Origin: Tubiluchus corallicola
Lineage: Eukaryota; Priapulida; Priapulimorpha; Priapulimorphida; Tubiluchidae
Assembly: GCA_030141605.1 (NCBI GenBank)
Contig: JAQGDQ010000005.1
Coordinates: 1-64,000, forward strand
Reading direction: 5' to 3'
Length of the DNA: 64,000 nucleotides
Below, piece after piece: positions 40,601 to 53,557 of this stretch. The notes beneath the pieces were generated by a model, which saw only the letters and a program-made list of their open reading frames with translations, was not told where the DNA came from and did no database searches. Made by a program: the position numbers and the translations under genes. Position 1 is the stretch's first letter. The number at the start of each line of letters is the position of its first letter.

Positions 40601-42748
40601 ACAGGATTCGCCATTACTTAATGTTTATCACTAATTATTTCAAAGTTATGTGAATGTATTGGTCCAAAAGCCCTGAAGAAGTTAGTACATAATAAACTAC
40701 AAAAAGCTTTGGTGCTTGGATGTGTAGTACTAGTCTAGGCATTCATAAAACTGCCTGTCTTACAAGGAGCTGTTGGCGCTTTTGGTAGTAGGGCACCAGG
40801 AGGACCTCCCCTCCCAAAGGGACCAACCCCGCAGATAATTTTGCTGCCAAACTGTATTGTAACCTTTAAAAAATGTCTAATTTGGCGAGGTTGGCTGTTG
40901 TGAAGACTTTACCCCAAAATACATAATTCCAGTCATTTATCATAGGTTACAATGTCCTGCATTACAAAACACAAATGACGCTGGGTGGACTGGGACTGTG
41001 CAACCAAAGTTTGGCTACAATCATGCTATACAGAAGTATAAATTTTGAGCGACAGTAAGTATGTTCACTAGATTTTAAATGTCATAACTTATATGAGATT
41101 CAATAACTCATCTGTGATGAGGCAGTGAACTGTTTTCATGTTACATAAATCCTTGTATTTTAGGTAAGACGGAATGTATTGTTTTATCTTGTCACTCTTA
41201 TAGACAGACATAATGAACTACAATAAACAATTTATCTTTACTGGCACTTGACAGTGCATACGATTTATTGGATGACTAACAATTCATTTCCTACTCAAGG
41301 TACCAGTAGGGCGGTTAACTTTGGTAATTACACAACAGCCCTTGCTGTAATTGCAAGAGGTAAGCTTGGAGGTCTTGGATATTTTGGAGGTCTCTGAAAG
41401 TGTCGTCTGGAAAGAATGTCGTCTGGAAAGTGTCGTCTTGTGCAATAGAAAGATAGAAAGCAAATTGCTCAATGGTCTGCAGGACATGTTCATTAATTTC
41501 TGTTGCAAAGGTGGAGCAAATATCTGTAAGGGTCTGTCAGCTGAGATAGTGATATCCACACTGTCCAATGTGTTTTCAATAACTGGCATGTCTAATAAAG
41601 CAGGAGATGAGGTTATAGTCAATTATGACATGAAACGTTGATACCTCTGAATCGGAAAGACTTATCTGCACCGAAGGACACCCACACGTTGTCATCTTCC
41701 TCAACGGTGTGCAGCAGAGGACCACTTGAAGACTGTGTCAATTATGCGAATCTAGATTTTTTGCGCCCATTGTTGGTTGCATGGCTGACGACTTCTTCGC
41801 AGTTGCAAGGAGACAACACTGTGGTATTTGGCAACGGTGGTTACCCAAGACTGTATCTTCATTAATGATGACTTTCTGCCTGTCTTCAATAGCGAATGAG
41901 TCATCGAATACCTTAAACAGAAAGCTGAACAACTTTGCCTCCTCCTTCTCACCCTTTTCACAAGCCTGGCTCTGACTTTGTACTCTTCAGTGAATCTTTA
42001 GAGCAGTGACCACACACCAGGTCCAGATTAAATTTTTTGAAAGAGTACAAGAATGTACCTCTTGGTGCTCCAACGCTGAACACCTACCACTGTAAGACCA
42101 ATACTACACATCCAGACACCCAAACCCTTTGTTCTTCATCATTTGCTTATTTCGTCACTGGCTCTTGGACTATAAGCTCTATAAAGTGACACAATTTCTA
42201 ACTTGTGATTTATTATTTGCTTATTGTTATAGCGACAGATGGTAAAGCATCTCGGAACTATTATGCTTCGATGACCAATGAATAGATTTGAAGAGTCTAA
42301 AGTGGCATTAAGGCAAGCAGAATGTTGCTGTTTAAAGGTCCCAAGCGGCACATTTTAGACGCATTCGAACCTTGAACAGTATAATTATGTTTTATGCAGT
42401 GTGCTTCGTTACACGATAAAAACAAGTGGACGGCAATAATAGTTACTAGTTACTACTTCGTTTTAAACAAAACAGCAAATTTTAAAATTTTATGAAAAAT
42501 AAGAAAATACTTCTAAAAGTTGTTTTCGTAAAATACTGGTCTTTTATAAATACTAGTAATATTAAAAATTAAGAAATAACCAGACATAAGCAGACATAAG
42601 TAGACATAAGCAGTTTTCAAAAAACAACTTTTTGTTTTATAAAAACTACATAATATCATTCAATAAAATCACCTCAGTTAGAATTTCGGGAAAGCTACAT
42701 GGAAAGAGGTAAATACATGCAGACAAACAGGGAGGAAGAAGCGGGAGG

Positions 42749-42799
<51 letters not shown>

Positions 42800-44616
42800 A
42801 CGCTTTACGTGGTGTAATTTTACTAATTGATTCATTTTACATTCTGAAACTTTGAAGCGTTCTGGAAATAGAGAAGCGATTTCTTATTTTACTGTACCCT
42901 GCGACAGACCAAGCATATTGTTACAATACTAAAAAATAAATGGCATGCCTGCGCTCTTTCACGGGAACTGAGCTAGCGTCAAAGAAAATGAGAATAAAAA
43001 CCAAAAAACTTGCATCCGGGATAATCTATATGTAACGGGTAATTTATCTGGGATAAAAGTCGTTAACAAACGCATCACTGAACTGAAACAGCGCTAGACA
43101 AACTGAAAGGCAAAGATCTTAACGATCTAAATGATTTAACACGACGGACGTGATGAAATATGCAGACAAACCAAGAAATGACTGCAGTTTTACAATGGGT
43201 GTTAAATTTTCTGTTAACCAGAGAACGCATTAAACCATCACAGAAAATGGGATACGGGTTCACTGCATTTCACATCTTTCCAAAGTCGACCATGTAATCA
43301 TTCCTAGAAAATTAGAGAAGCGGACGCTGGTCATTCTTCGCCCATGTTTTCTCCTATTTGCTTGTGCCCAGCAATGACCAATACAAGAGAAGATTAAAGA
43401 CGCTTTGATAAATATATTACGCGCCAGTTGCCGATTTTCATTGGCAATTATCAGCAGATGCAATTTGACCGCGTCAACATTAATAAGCAAGTTTGTCAAC
43501 TAGGGACTCGGGCGGCGTCTTGGAGTCAGGCGAATATGTTTAATTATTGGCGCATTGTCTCAAACTTATTGCTCCGAAAAACTCCTCCGAGAAATCAATT
43601 GAATATCCAAGAAAGTGTGTAAAGACAGTTGAGCGGAGCACTTGCGTGAAATTGACTGGTCATTATAATCCCATGACATTTTGGACGTCAATGACCATCG
43701 CCACGCATCAAATTGTGGGATAAAGTCGGAACGTAGCAAACGAAACAAAGAAATGACATATTTAATTTAAAACAGCTTTTGTGAAAGGCGCTCTGAAACC
43801 AATAGCAAAGCTCAGTAATGAAAAACAGCAATTTTCTTGTAAGTTTTGTACTAACTACAATGTATCAGTATTTTGATAACCGCACATTTGCATTTCCTAA
43901 AATAGCATAAATATTCTCATTAGCTTTTTTAATACCACGTCATTTTAAGGGCGTGTATATTTAAATGTCTAATATTAAGATAAACTTTTTTAACACTCTC
44001 AGCTCAATTAAGCAAAAAAAAGCTAGATGTCAATTAAGGCTTTGTTTCTACGCACTTTAGGCCTCTGTCTTTGCTGCCAATCTCCGCCAAGAACAACTTA
44101 TTAACAGCACTGCGAAAAACACACACAAAAGCTCAGAATCAATGTGTGTATTTCGGCACGACTCATTTTCAAGTAAGCTAAATAATTGCGTGTAGATTAG
44201 CAAACACGTGCCGTAAAGTGTGCAAACTCTGAGACATATGGGCTGAGATGATAAGTACTTAATCAACCATGTTTAATCGCTTTGACAGAACAGCTTCTGC
44301 TTAAAAACATCCCCTGTTGAATTTCATGCCGCCTGTTGTTGTGAAAGGTATAGTAAAATGTTACTATTGGAGTAATTAAAAATATTCAATAAAAGAAAGT
44401 TATATAGGCGAAAAGTTATTTAGTCGTAGGCTTAAGTAAGTAGTATGCGTCTACCTGGGTATTTAAAAATCAAGATAAAGCAGTTTCATGTAGGCTATAA
44501 ATCACAATATTTTCTTAATTTTGTATAATTGTCCAAAAATAAATATTTTTGTCACAGGTTACGTCATCTGTCTCTCGTTTCCACTTCCACTTTCGAGCTT
44601 TCTCCCTCTCTCTTTT
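37648..44616. other. No confident gene
   Basis: AT-rich DNA with an unexplained 136-codon frame at 38826-39236 (plus) and overlapping frames on both strands at 41284-41975 that look like an old, broken coding insertion. A 17-base tandem motif (GTCGTCTGGAAAG words) lies at about 41398-41440, and CAGACATAAG-type repeats at 42579-42612. None of it matches a family I know. Confidence 0.3.
42750..42797. repeat. (GA)n microsatellite
   Basis: An uninterrupted GA dinucleotide array of about 24 units. Confidence 0.95.
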
Positions 44617-44692
44617 AAGGCCCGTTTTGACTAGCGTTTTTATTGCTGTATTTACAAAATTTCAAATCAAAAACGCTCGTCAAACGGGCCTT
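44617..44692. mobile_element. Minimal palindromic MITE
   Basis: AAGGCCCGTTTTGACTAGCG at 44617-44636 is inverted at the right end (44692 backward reads AAGGCCCGTTTGACGAGCG), and the pairing continues through a run of T/A. Only about 20 bases separate the arms, giving a 76-base foldback element with no coding capacity. Confidence 0.7.
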
Positions 44693-45921
44693 TACGCAGC
44701 AAGCAACTAAAAACGCCGCTGGCAGCTGTATTACATTTCTCTCTTCCTATCCATTACATCAACTTGGTTTTTCATCATGTACACATTGGTGCAAATTAAA
44801 TGAAAATTTTGTTAAATGATAACAAGAACATAAATAGAAGTGCAAATGTTGCTTAAATGTCGAAATTTAGGACTTTTTTAATGACACATAATCAATTAGC
44901 TCACTCAACTCAGTGCCATTTCTTCTTTTTTATCAATTTATGTTGCCTTATCAAAAAATGCTTGTGCTAAGTCACTCCGTTAAGCCAAAAATGCTAAGCT
45001 ATTTTTCCAAGTGTTCCTTAGAACTATACTTGTAAGAAACATTGATTTTAAACAGATTAGAGTCCCTACTAACTGCAAGAGTATTCAAAAATATGTATAT
45101 ATTGTGGTACGTAACAATAAGTGCAATTTATAATAATAAGGTGCTAGTTCCTAATAAGCATCTCTGTTTTTGCAACAAATGTGTGCTTTAACGAGAATTA
45201 CGCTATTCTTAGCAACATAAATTTCAGGATGATTTTACATGGACGTCCTGCAACTGTTTGATGTTATATATGTAAGTCAAAAAATGTTGGAATAGTAATC
45301 GATGCCCCTGTGTACCTTATCTTGAATCTGAAAGCTGAATACACTGAAAAAATTTGAAAAGCTATTTTCTCCCAAAAGACGATACACTTCAATTAAACGA
45401 TTAAACCTGTATGACCAAAGACAAGCATATTTCCTTACGATGCTCTTTGTTATTCACATATGCCTTACAATGATAACAATGATGAAAGAATAATTCTTCA
45501 AAGGTAATGTAATGGGTTAAAAAATGTACCAGACATTAGGCCAGTAATACAATGATAGGAGATGCAGATTTTAAAATAAAAACCTGTTTTAATTTTGCAA
45601 AAGTTTACAAGTATGTAATACATTTGTGCGAATGTTTTTTAATATCAAGCTCCTGGTTTTCTACATTAGTTCTATGCAAGCTACATTTCTTTCTAATGGC
45701 TGGTCAAGACCAGACATTATAATGATATCATACCATATAGGATATTAAAGGTTGTAACTTGCACTCAGTAACTGTAGTGAAGGAGTTATTCTATTGAAAG
45801 CGGTTTCTTTAACTATTGGTATTCTTGGTACTCTGCTTGCATAGAGATACAATTCTGTACTGAAGATGATTTGGCTGTCTGTGTAAATTACTGAGCTGCT
45901 CTGAGTTCAACCCATCTAAGA

Positions 45922-45927
45922 TTTATT
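45922..45927 (-). promoter_or_regulatory. Possible SCNM1 poly(A) signal
   Basis: AATAAA on the minus strand, about 230 bases after the SCNM1 stop codon. Confidence 0.45.
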
Positions 45928-46156
45928 AGATATTTGTACCTGTAAATTTTGTACTTTACAATTAAAATTAATTAGTTTCCATGTTTATAACACCAGTTAT
46001 AACAGAAACACTTAATCTTGAATAATTTACTGAAGATGATCAAAAGTGCGAAAACTTATGAAACAGATCAAAATATTGGAACTCTTACAAATATTACAAG
46101 ATTTCACTAAGGCTGTGTTATTAAAGTTGTGTGTATACTACTAATGTGCTATCAGA

Positions 46157-46253
46157 CTACAATAATTGTATACTTGGCTCTTCTTCATCACTGTCAAATT
46201 CTGCATCAGGTGACTTAACCCACTTTCCATCAGAACTCAGATTCCAGCCTGAG
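46157..46253 (-). CDS. SCNM1: SCNM1 last coding exon
   Basis: It follows ATGCATTTAG. It encodes SGWNLSSDGKWVKSPDAEF and the acidic DSDEEEP end, with a stop at 46157-46159. This C-terminal block is the most conserved part outside the finger. Confidence 0.93.
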
Positions 46254-49200
46254 CTAAATGCATAAAGAAAAAAGAATTACAACAGAAGAGCTTCAGTATT
46301 AGAAATAATTAACAGACAGATATTTGCTGGCTTCTCAGCAAATATCTTAAAAAATGCATACCAATACCTTGAGAAACATATGAAACACCACGCTGCTTGA
46401 CTATAGTAAAAGTGCAAATTTTTACACTTCAGAGGGAAGAATTCTTGGAAGCAAAAACATAAACAAATGTAAATGTAATCAGTCTATGATTAGATAGACA
46501 TTCTGTAATATGCTAGAAAACAACTTGCAGATATACAGTTTATGAAGATTTGTTTTAAAGTAAAGATTACTGCATAGGGGTTTTAAACTTCAATATTTAG
46601 TGCACTCTGCTAGATTTTGCTACATCACCAGTTGCACAGCAGTAGCTCTTTATACTAGAGCATTTATTAAAAGAGAAAGAAGAGCAAAAAGAAAAGATGA
46701 TAATGTACAGTGATTGCGTATTACAAATTTCAGAATTTTGCTGAAATACATTAACAAAACACAAAAAATGCTTACAAATCAGGAAGTAAATGAGAGACAA
46801 TACTGTGACAGATGGTTTAATAATATCTGTTATTTTAATTGTGTAAAACTATAACATATTCAAAGACTGCAGACATGTAAAGTGGATATATTCTAATACA
46901 GGTGAGCAAAACAAATCAAATACCTTTTTAAACGCACAAAGTTTTCAGCTTTCCTCCTACTGTCCTCAGACATTTCTGGAACAACAGGTTGTTTGGCTAC
47001 CTTTGGTCGCCTAAAACAGTGAGTATGGACAAAAACTTCCGATTCTCTTGATTTCTGATTATCACTAAATTGTCGGTCTAAGGAACTAATCTTCTGCACA
47101 TGTCCTAACCTATCTTGCAACTCATTCGAGAGACCAGCTTTGAAAAGACAGTCAAGATTAGCCTGTTGTGGTGGTGCAACTTTTTGTTGCTTTCTCTGTT
47201 TTTTGAAATGTCTCTTGTAAGGCTTAACTGTTTGTTGAGTTTCTGTAGCTTCAGTTTGTGTTTTTAATTGTAAACAATGCCTTCTGTTGTTGGACGATGC
47301 CTTTTTCTTTTTGGTTCGACTATCATATGGTGCATTAGCAAGAAGTCCACGTCCTAACACTCCAGCTTTCTGAAATAGAATGTTATACAAATTAGACTGC
47401 AGTACTGTACTGTCATCTGCCCATGCATACATTGTTGTGGGCAGCATAGAGAAAATTCTAAAATAATAGCATAATACTGTAAAATTATCTGGAAAGATCA
47501 GTAACATGTAACAGTCTTTCTAGAAATTTCTGAAACCTGCAAGTAAACAAAATAGACTGCCTTACGAATTGAATGTATTGTGCATATTAACTGTTTTTAC
47601 TGTGTGTGTGAATTTCATGCTTTTGATTTTCATTTATATACATTTTATAACTGCTGTTGATACACTGATACACCTGTTTATTATTTGTGCTTTGTGATAG
47701 TTGTATTAATTACTACTTGTATGTGCCTTAGTAATTTTAGGGGGCATTAAAGACTTTAGTGTTCTACTCAGAAATTAATTTCAACTGTTTTGTTGTAGGT
47801 AATTTTATATAATTATTTCAATAATAGGTGCTTTGTTATGCCTAGTCCTTAATTAAAAGTTATTCTCTTTGCTGGTTTCATTCTCCAAAGCGAACCTATT
47901 TCAATTGGTCCCTTTGGTTTAACATGTAATGGCATAAAAAAATCATGCAAATTCAGCATACAGTAACGCATGACAAGAGAGTCATAAGACTTCTGTATTG
48001 GAAATTCTTTCCATTTCATGTATTAAGTGCAATCATTAGGCAAAAGGTCGGCTTTCTGAATTTATTTACAATGTTTATTAAGTTGCTCAGAAAAAGTGGG
48101 CAGAATAAAAGCAATCCTGCCATTTTGATGCTGATTGCGAATCCATGAAATCAGGCATTAAGTTAAAGTTAAGGTGACTATCTGGCCTGTGTTGTAGTGA
48201 CATGCACTTCATCTTGGACAACTCCACAAGTGCATGTGCATTGTTCTCTGGGAAGTTTGGACAAACATCAAATAAACACTTGTCTATCGGTGAATCATGC
48301 ATTAACACCAATTGGCTTTGTATACACTACACAGAAATGATCGGAATAGCCAAGAAATTTACCACATCAGTTTTTAATGTTACTGTTCCATCACTCAGAT
48401 ACTGTTCATGTTGCCGTTTGAGAATCAATTGCTGTAGTTCTTCTTTTTCCTTCAAAAATGCTTTGTGACCTACAGATACAAATTAAGCAGAATCAAGATA
48501 ATTTATCAATCCATAAATTTCTGAACCAGATGAGCACTACTTAGCTAACCTAAAAATAAAAAAATCTTAAAAATTTTCGGTGCACTAAAATAACTCATAG
48601 GGTTTAAGTGGAATAAACAGTGGAAAGATGTCCATTTTAAACACCCAGATGTCTTTACAAATATATGAAATTAAGTAAGACAATGTTAAAGATGCAGCAC
48701 ACCATAAAAAAACTTTGGTTTAAAAGAAAGATTATGCAGTGATGTCACTGGTGCCAAAGCGTATTTGTGCTAGAGTAGAATTTAATGCAATTTCGTTCAA
48801 AATCAAGCAAAATAGCTAGTTAAATGTCAAATATACTATAATAAGTGTTACAATTTACATGTTACATTCAAGAAAAATAAATGTGTATAACGAAGTACAG
48901 TTTTATCAATAATTTTTATTTGAAAAGTAGTTGGCAGTAAGAAGTTACTCGATCGGTAGTTAAGCATGCTTAGTGCCTGACATTACAATAAATATATAGC
49001 TAGTCTTTACTCTAAAAATCGTTAAAATGCTAAGTATATATTTCTCAGTTTAATCATCTTATTTCATGAGTTTTAATAAATAGTTTCAGAACTTTAATAT
49101 TTGTTTACAGTTTTCCTGACATTTTTATATTCATATAATGGATATAAAAGTACATATTACAATATTTTAAGATCCCATGCTATAAATTACTAAAGTGCAA

Positions 49201-51017
49201 ACCAGAAATGGATGCTATAAACCCCAATAATTATGTCAAAGACTACATTCTATAATGCAAAACTATTGTGAAGCTCAAATAGGTAAAATATTGGGCACAG
49301 ATGCCATATTATAATTACTCACAGTGCAAGTTGGCTAAATTTGATACTGTTATAACTTCTCTTAGGAAACAATTTTTTCTGCATTAATAGTTCCATTAAA
49401 TTAACTGACGACCAGAACTATCAATATACAGACCATGATTTTATTTTAGGAGGTACTGCGCCTTTGATTGTGTGGTTACATAGAATGTCTGTGATGTTTC
49501 TGATGCTGCAGCAGCCATGGTATGCTTCATCAGCACACAATCACGGTAACATCTATATGAGGGTAATATCTACAATATTGTCACAACAATGTTCAACATT
49601 GTTAAGTTTTAATTTTACAAGTACATAGGAGTGATTTCAGTTATATGAAATTTTGTTTTCCATTTCCACCTGTCTGTGTATGTATATGACTTGCCAAGTG
49701 CAAAAAATATAGTGTACTTGGCAATATACATACATGCATTTCTATATGATAAAATGTAATCAAGATTATAAAAGAAACATATCATTGCTCTACATCAACA
49801 ATATATGTGCAAAGACCTGAGTAATGCATATTTCATCACATGAAATTTTTTTTGGTAACTATCCTACCGAGTAGAACTTTAGTTAGAAACGATTAAAAAA
49901 GAAAAAAGAAAAAATAGTGTAACCAATAAAAGCTGTAATGACAAGCATTTCCGAATCACCGGCAATTATTTTTACAGGCTTATTTACAATAAGATGACAC
50001 TGGCTTCATTTTGCAAACCACTCTGAATTATATTAATAAGTTAGACAATTTGCTCATGTATAGCGTGAGCAATGAGCATAATTACATAGCTACACTTTTT
50101 CTGATGAATGATACCTGTAATGTAGACACCATACTGTTTAGTTTAACTTTGTATTATATACTGAGTATAAAAATTAAGCGGTTTAAATTAGAGATGTTGT
50201 AGTATTTTGTGAGAATTGTTTTTTTGAAAAGCTTTAAACTTTAAACAGAAAATTCAGTGCTCAAGATATTGAGCTATTTGAAACATGGAGTAAGTTTTAA
50301 ACTTATACTAACACTTCGGGATCCTGAACAAGAATCTACTATTTAAATGCAAAGAGAAACAGAAATACCTCTAGTGGAACTAAATAACAGTAAACAAATA
50401 ACATTTGCCAAATGATCAGATGAATCTGTTCATAAACTGTTAGTTAATAACAAGCTGGTCAAAAATATAAATTTAATCCTCTTACTTTGTGAATGTTTCT
50501 TTCCTTTTCGATGGAGCGCCAAAGCTGTAACATTGTCTAATACTGGCCGGTGCTTGCAAACTAAACACGCGTACCTAAATCAAACAATAAATTCTGAGAT
50601 ATAAAGTATATTATTAGTAAGTAATAGCAATTTTGCAAAATCATATTATAAGATCACTATTACACAACACAATTTTTATTAAGATAAGAGTAACAAGAGT
50701 CCGAGACATTTAAGTATAATAGGATTTTTCAACTACACAATTTGTAAAAAAAGATCATAGACTAGAAAAGATTAAAAGATATAAGACGATGCATGTGAAA
50801 ACTTTATTTCAGTAATTTTAACTTTTACCTTTTTCAAAAATTGAAAAATAACAATCTACAAAGTAAAATTCATAAAATAGCATTTAACTTTTAGTGATAT
50901 GCAGCTACGCAAATTTGCACACACAAAAGTCACACAAGTAATTTACCTTCCACTAGACATAAAATAGGCTTCGTCAGATGGTATATCGCTTGCAAATAAT
51001 TCTGCAACTCTTCTTTT
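46157..51017 (-). CDS. SCNM1: SCNM1, minor-spliceosome zinc-finger protein (first exon missing)
   Basis: Five minus-strand exons (51017-50947, 50574-50486, 48469-48384, 47369-46924, 46253-46157) join in matching phases to about 261 residues. The start KRRVAELFASDIPSDEA matches the N-terminal region of SCNM1. YACLVCKHRPV...HRKGKKH is its single U1-type C2H2 finger (C-x2-C-x14-H-x5-H). The centre is Lys/Gln-rich and includes a KTKTRK-like region. The C-terminus SSGW...DGKWVK...EFDSDEEEP is the SCNM1 signature. Human SCNM1 is 230 residues and is a component of the U12 spliceosome; in mice it modifies splicing of a sodium-channel transcript. The exon with the initiator Met (about 17 residues in human) was not found between 51017 and 59 kb, so it may be distant or too short to see. 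All introns here are GT-AG. Confidence 0.92.
46924..47369 (-). CDS. SCNM1: SCNM1 exon (central basic region)
   Basis: It lies between CTATTTCAG and AAAAAG|GTATTT, 148 codons plus two bases. It is Lys/Gln/Thr-rich; the start KAGVLGRGLLANAPYDSR corresponds to the LLTQTRLI...APHYNS region of vertebrate SCNM1. Confidence 0.9.
48384..48469 (-). CDS. SCNM1: SCNM1 exon (charged linker)
   Basis: It follows ATCTGTAG. It encodes HKAFLKEKEELQQLILKRQH and then EQYLSDGT. The donor GGAACA|GTAACA is chosen because it alone of the nearby GT sites gives phase 0, which the next exon needs. Confidence 0.75.
49675..49738. ncRNA. Pre-miRNA-like hairpin in an SCNM1 intron
   Basis: GTATGTATATGACTTGCCAA, followed by GTGCA, is matched in inverse form by TGTACTTGGCAATATACATAC, with about 10 loop bases and only small bulges. 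It lies in the intron between the finger exon and the linker exon. The size and near-complete pairing are like a microRNA precursor, but a foldback transposon remnant would look the same. There is no expression evidence. Confidence 0.3.
50486..50574 (-). CDS. SCNM1: SCNM1 exon (zinc finger)
   Basis: It lies between a TTGATTTAG acceptor and a CACAAA|GTAAGA donor. It encodes the complete U1-type C2H2 finger. Confidence 0.92.
50947..51017 (-). CDS. SCNM1: SCNM1 exon (N-terminal region)
   Basis: It follows TTATTTGAAG and starts in phase 0 with KRRVAELF. It ends GGAAG|GTAAAT, leaving two bases that complete Arg in the next exon. Confidence 0.88.
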
Positions 51018-52278
51018 CTTCAAATAATAAAAAGCACAAATATGCATAGGTATTTAAGTGAAAGAATACAACTTCAACATATAACAACATGTCACGTTCT
51101 GATACTCCTTAAATTAATTCTAATTAGAGAAAACAATAATTTTAAGGCTTACAATCCCATTCCCATAACAATAATTTTTTAGACTTATAAAAGCCTGCAG
51201 CACTAATTTAAAATATGTGAAACGTTAATACTTGTATCTTTTTAACACATATATATTTACTATGTTTTACTGACGAATGCAGGATACTTAGATACTGCAT
51301 TTCTATTTAGTTCTTACTTAGTTAGCTACTGCATACTTATTTTGTTGCATTATGTTGCAATGATCACAGTACACCTTTGCATACTACAGTAGTTGCCGCT
51401 TAATAGACTCACTTTGGGACCGACGTGTTTTGACCAAATTAACCGATTAAACCTATTAACCAATGGGTGTAGTATTACTGCTATAGAAGTATGAGTCATC
51501 AGCTTACTATGCACTGCAAAGGCTTTTAATCAATTTTAGAAACGAAGTAATGCCTAAATTCCTTTGTGCAGTTAGAAATTAGAAAAAATATTTTAAAATA
51601 TTAATTTATATAAGTGAATTAACAATAAATTAAAAAGTACACTTCAGTTTCTCCTTAACTGTTAAATCTTTACACTTATGGTCTTATTTCAAATTGCTTA
51701 ACTGTATGCCCTTATTTGCTGTATGATGTTTACTTAGTAAGTCACAAGGTATACTGGCTGATTACTGTACCTGCATCTTTGACTATTAACTCGTAAAGCC
51801 TGAAGGCGTGATTTGCAACTAGAGCATCAAAAGGAAACCGCTAGGCTAGTGATTAAATGTTTAGGTTCTAGAAATTCTTTGGGTAACGAGGTTAATTGCA
51901 GTGGGCTAGCGGGTAACACATTCAAAGCAAAACGGCTACCCTAGCGTATTAGCACACGACAAACGTGCCTGTTTACAAACAAAACAGTACTTAACATGAT
52001 TGTTTCTACATAATGCACAAAAAGGAAGTAAAGATGACATAAAAATAGGAAAAGCTGTTTGGGCACATACAAATGTTTTTTTAAGTATGTGAAGGAAAAA
52101 TATTGAGTCAATTAAGCGAATCTATTTGAGTCAATTACAGATAGTTTTTATGTATATTTGAATAGAAGCGGCCCGTTCCAGGTGTTGTTGAGTCGATTAA
52201 GCAATTGAGTCAATTAACTGTGAATCTATTAAGCGGTGACTACTGTATCATAAAAATAGTAATGATCAAGGACTATGT
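51018..52278. other. No gene seen
   Basis: AT-rich DNA upstream of the SCNM1 exons found. I searched it for the missing first coding exon without success. Confidence 0.4.
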
Positions 52279-52740
52279 TATATCGAGAAATGTAGCTGTA
52301 ATTATTTTTATAAAGCTGTTGTTGGACCCATGTTGGAATATGTATCAGTTGTATGGTCACCGCGGTATGCTACTTTCAAGAAAGCTCTTGAAAGAACTCA
52401 GGATAGATGTACTTGTCTAACTATTGACTCAGATCCCTCTTCAATTTCTACTCTTGAGCAAAGGCGTGAGATTGTAGGCCTTGTGAACTGCTTCAAAAAA
52501 ATTAGTGGTAACACTATTCTGACAGAGACAAATTTTTTTCCAGGCCTTACAGTTCTTCGCGGTCACGAGTCCAAGTTATTTGTGCAATCCATTAGAACCA
52601 ACATCAGATCTCACTTTTTTGGGCATCGTCTAGATCAACCAGGGGAATCATGTTCCATCATCAACCATCAGTGCTTCAACAGTTGACGGTTTCAAAAGGC
52701 AGTTAAGGTCCTTGTTACCATCTAGGGCCTTATTTCTTTG
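52279..52740 (+). pseudogene. LINE reverse-transcriptase C-terminal fragment
   Basis: The plus frame reads YKAVVGPMLEYVSVVWSP and continues with LEQRREIVGLVNCFKKISG, the usual tail of a non-LTR retrotransposon ORF2 after the polymerase core. A frameshift near 52630 moves the end (STVDGFKRQL...LPSRALFLW) to another frame. The endonuclease and the YxDD part are missing, so it is a 5'-truncated, dead copy, CR1- or Jockey-like in appearance. Confidence 0.8.
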
Positions 52741-52989
52741 GATAATATATTCACATGGAACAATCGCGGAACATGGAAGACGCCTTTTGGATTAACAGTT
52801 GCTCTTTGGGGCTTTATCTGTGTGACACGGGCCTAAATCTCACCTTAACATTCCCTAGCAATGAACAGTCATCGCCGTCCCTCTTGAAAGACATAATTAT
52901 GGGTGAAGCATTTAAGTTACAAACTTTAATATGAAATTGAAACAAAATCGGCGAAATTATTGCTAAACAAATTTTCCGTGCAAAGTGTC

Positions 52990-53557
52990 TGTTGGGCGCC
53001 GAGTAATCCGCTAGCCGAAGTAGGACAATTGGCGTACATGGGCTAGCCCAAGTAGGACAACTAGAGACAGAAATTTAGTCGTTAACCGTACTGGTAGCAC
53101 CCGTTGTCCTTGTTTATTTAATAGTAATAATTGAAAACGTCAAAAACGTTGAATAATTTATTATACATCTGGTAAAATAAAAATCTTATTTTGATTGAGT
53201 TAGTAAAATTGCCAATATTAAATTTGGCTTCCATATTAATCTTTTTGAAGTGTTATGCACTTAGTTAGTGAAATAACATTAGTTATTTAATGTTATGATG
53301 ATGTTATTGGAGCTAATACTAATGATGACATTTTTGTAAAAAATACATTGTAAATTGCCAAGGAGTATCCGTCATTATTATAAGTTACTTTTTTTTAAAA
53401 CAAATTTAGTTTTACGTTTCATTATGTCATAATTCTCGACAGAGACACCGGTGTCCTACTTGGGCTGCCCATGTACGAAACTGCTGTTACGCAAATTTAG
53501 CACATGCGTTTTATCCGAAGTGTCCTACTTCGGCTAGTGGATTACTCGGCGCCCTAC
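52990..53557. mobile_element. Non-autonomous inverted-repeat transposon, 568 bp
   Basis: The left end from 52994 reads GGGCGCCGAGTAATCCGCTA and continues GCCGAAGTAGGACA. The right end, read backward from 53554, is identical over these 34 bases except for one G/A change. A second inverted block (GTACATGGGC...GCCCAAGTAGGACA) lies just inside on both sides. AGTGTC flanks the element at 52984-52989 and 53558-53563 and may be a short target-site duplication. The interior is AT-rich with no frame. Confidence 0.75.

Noticed and set aside
41284-41975. Overlapping frames on both strands taken as a gene
   Set aside because: Broken, no family, no splice phases; treated as a possible decayed insertion.
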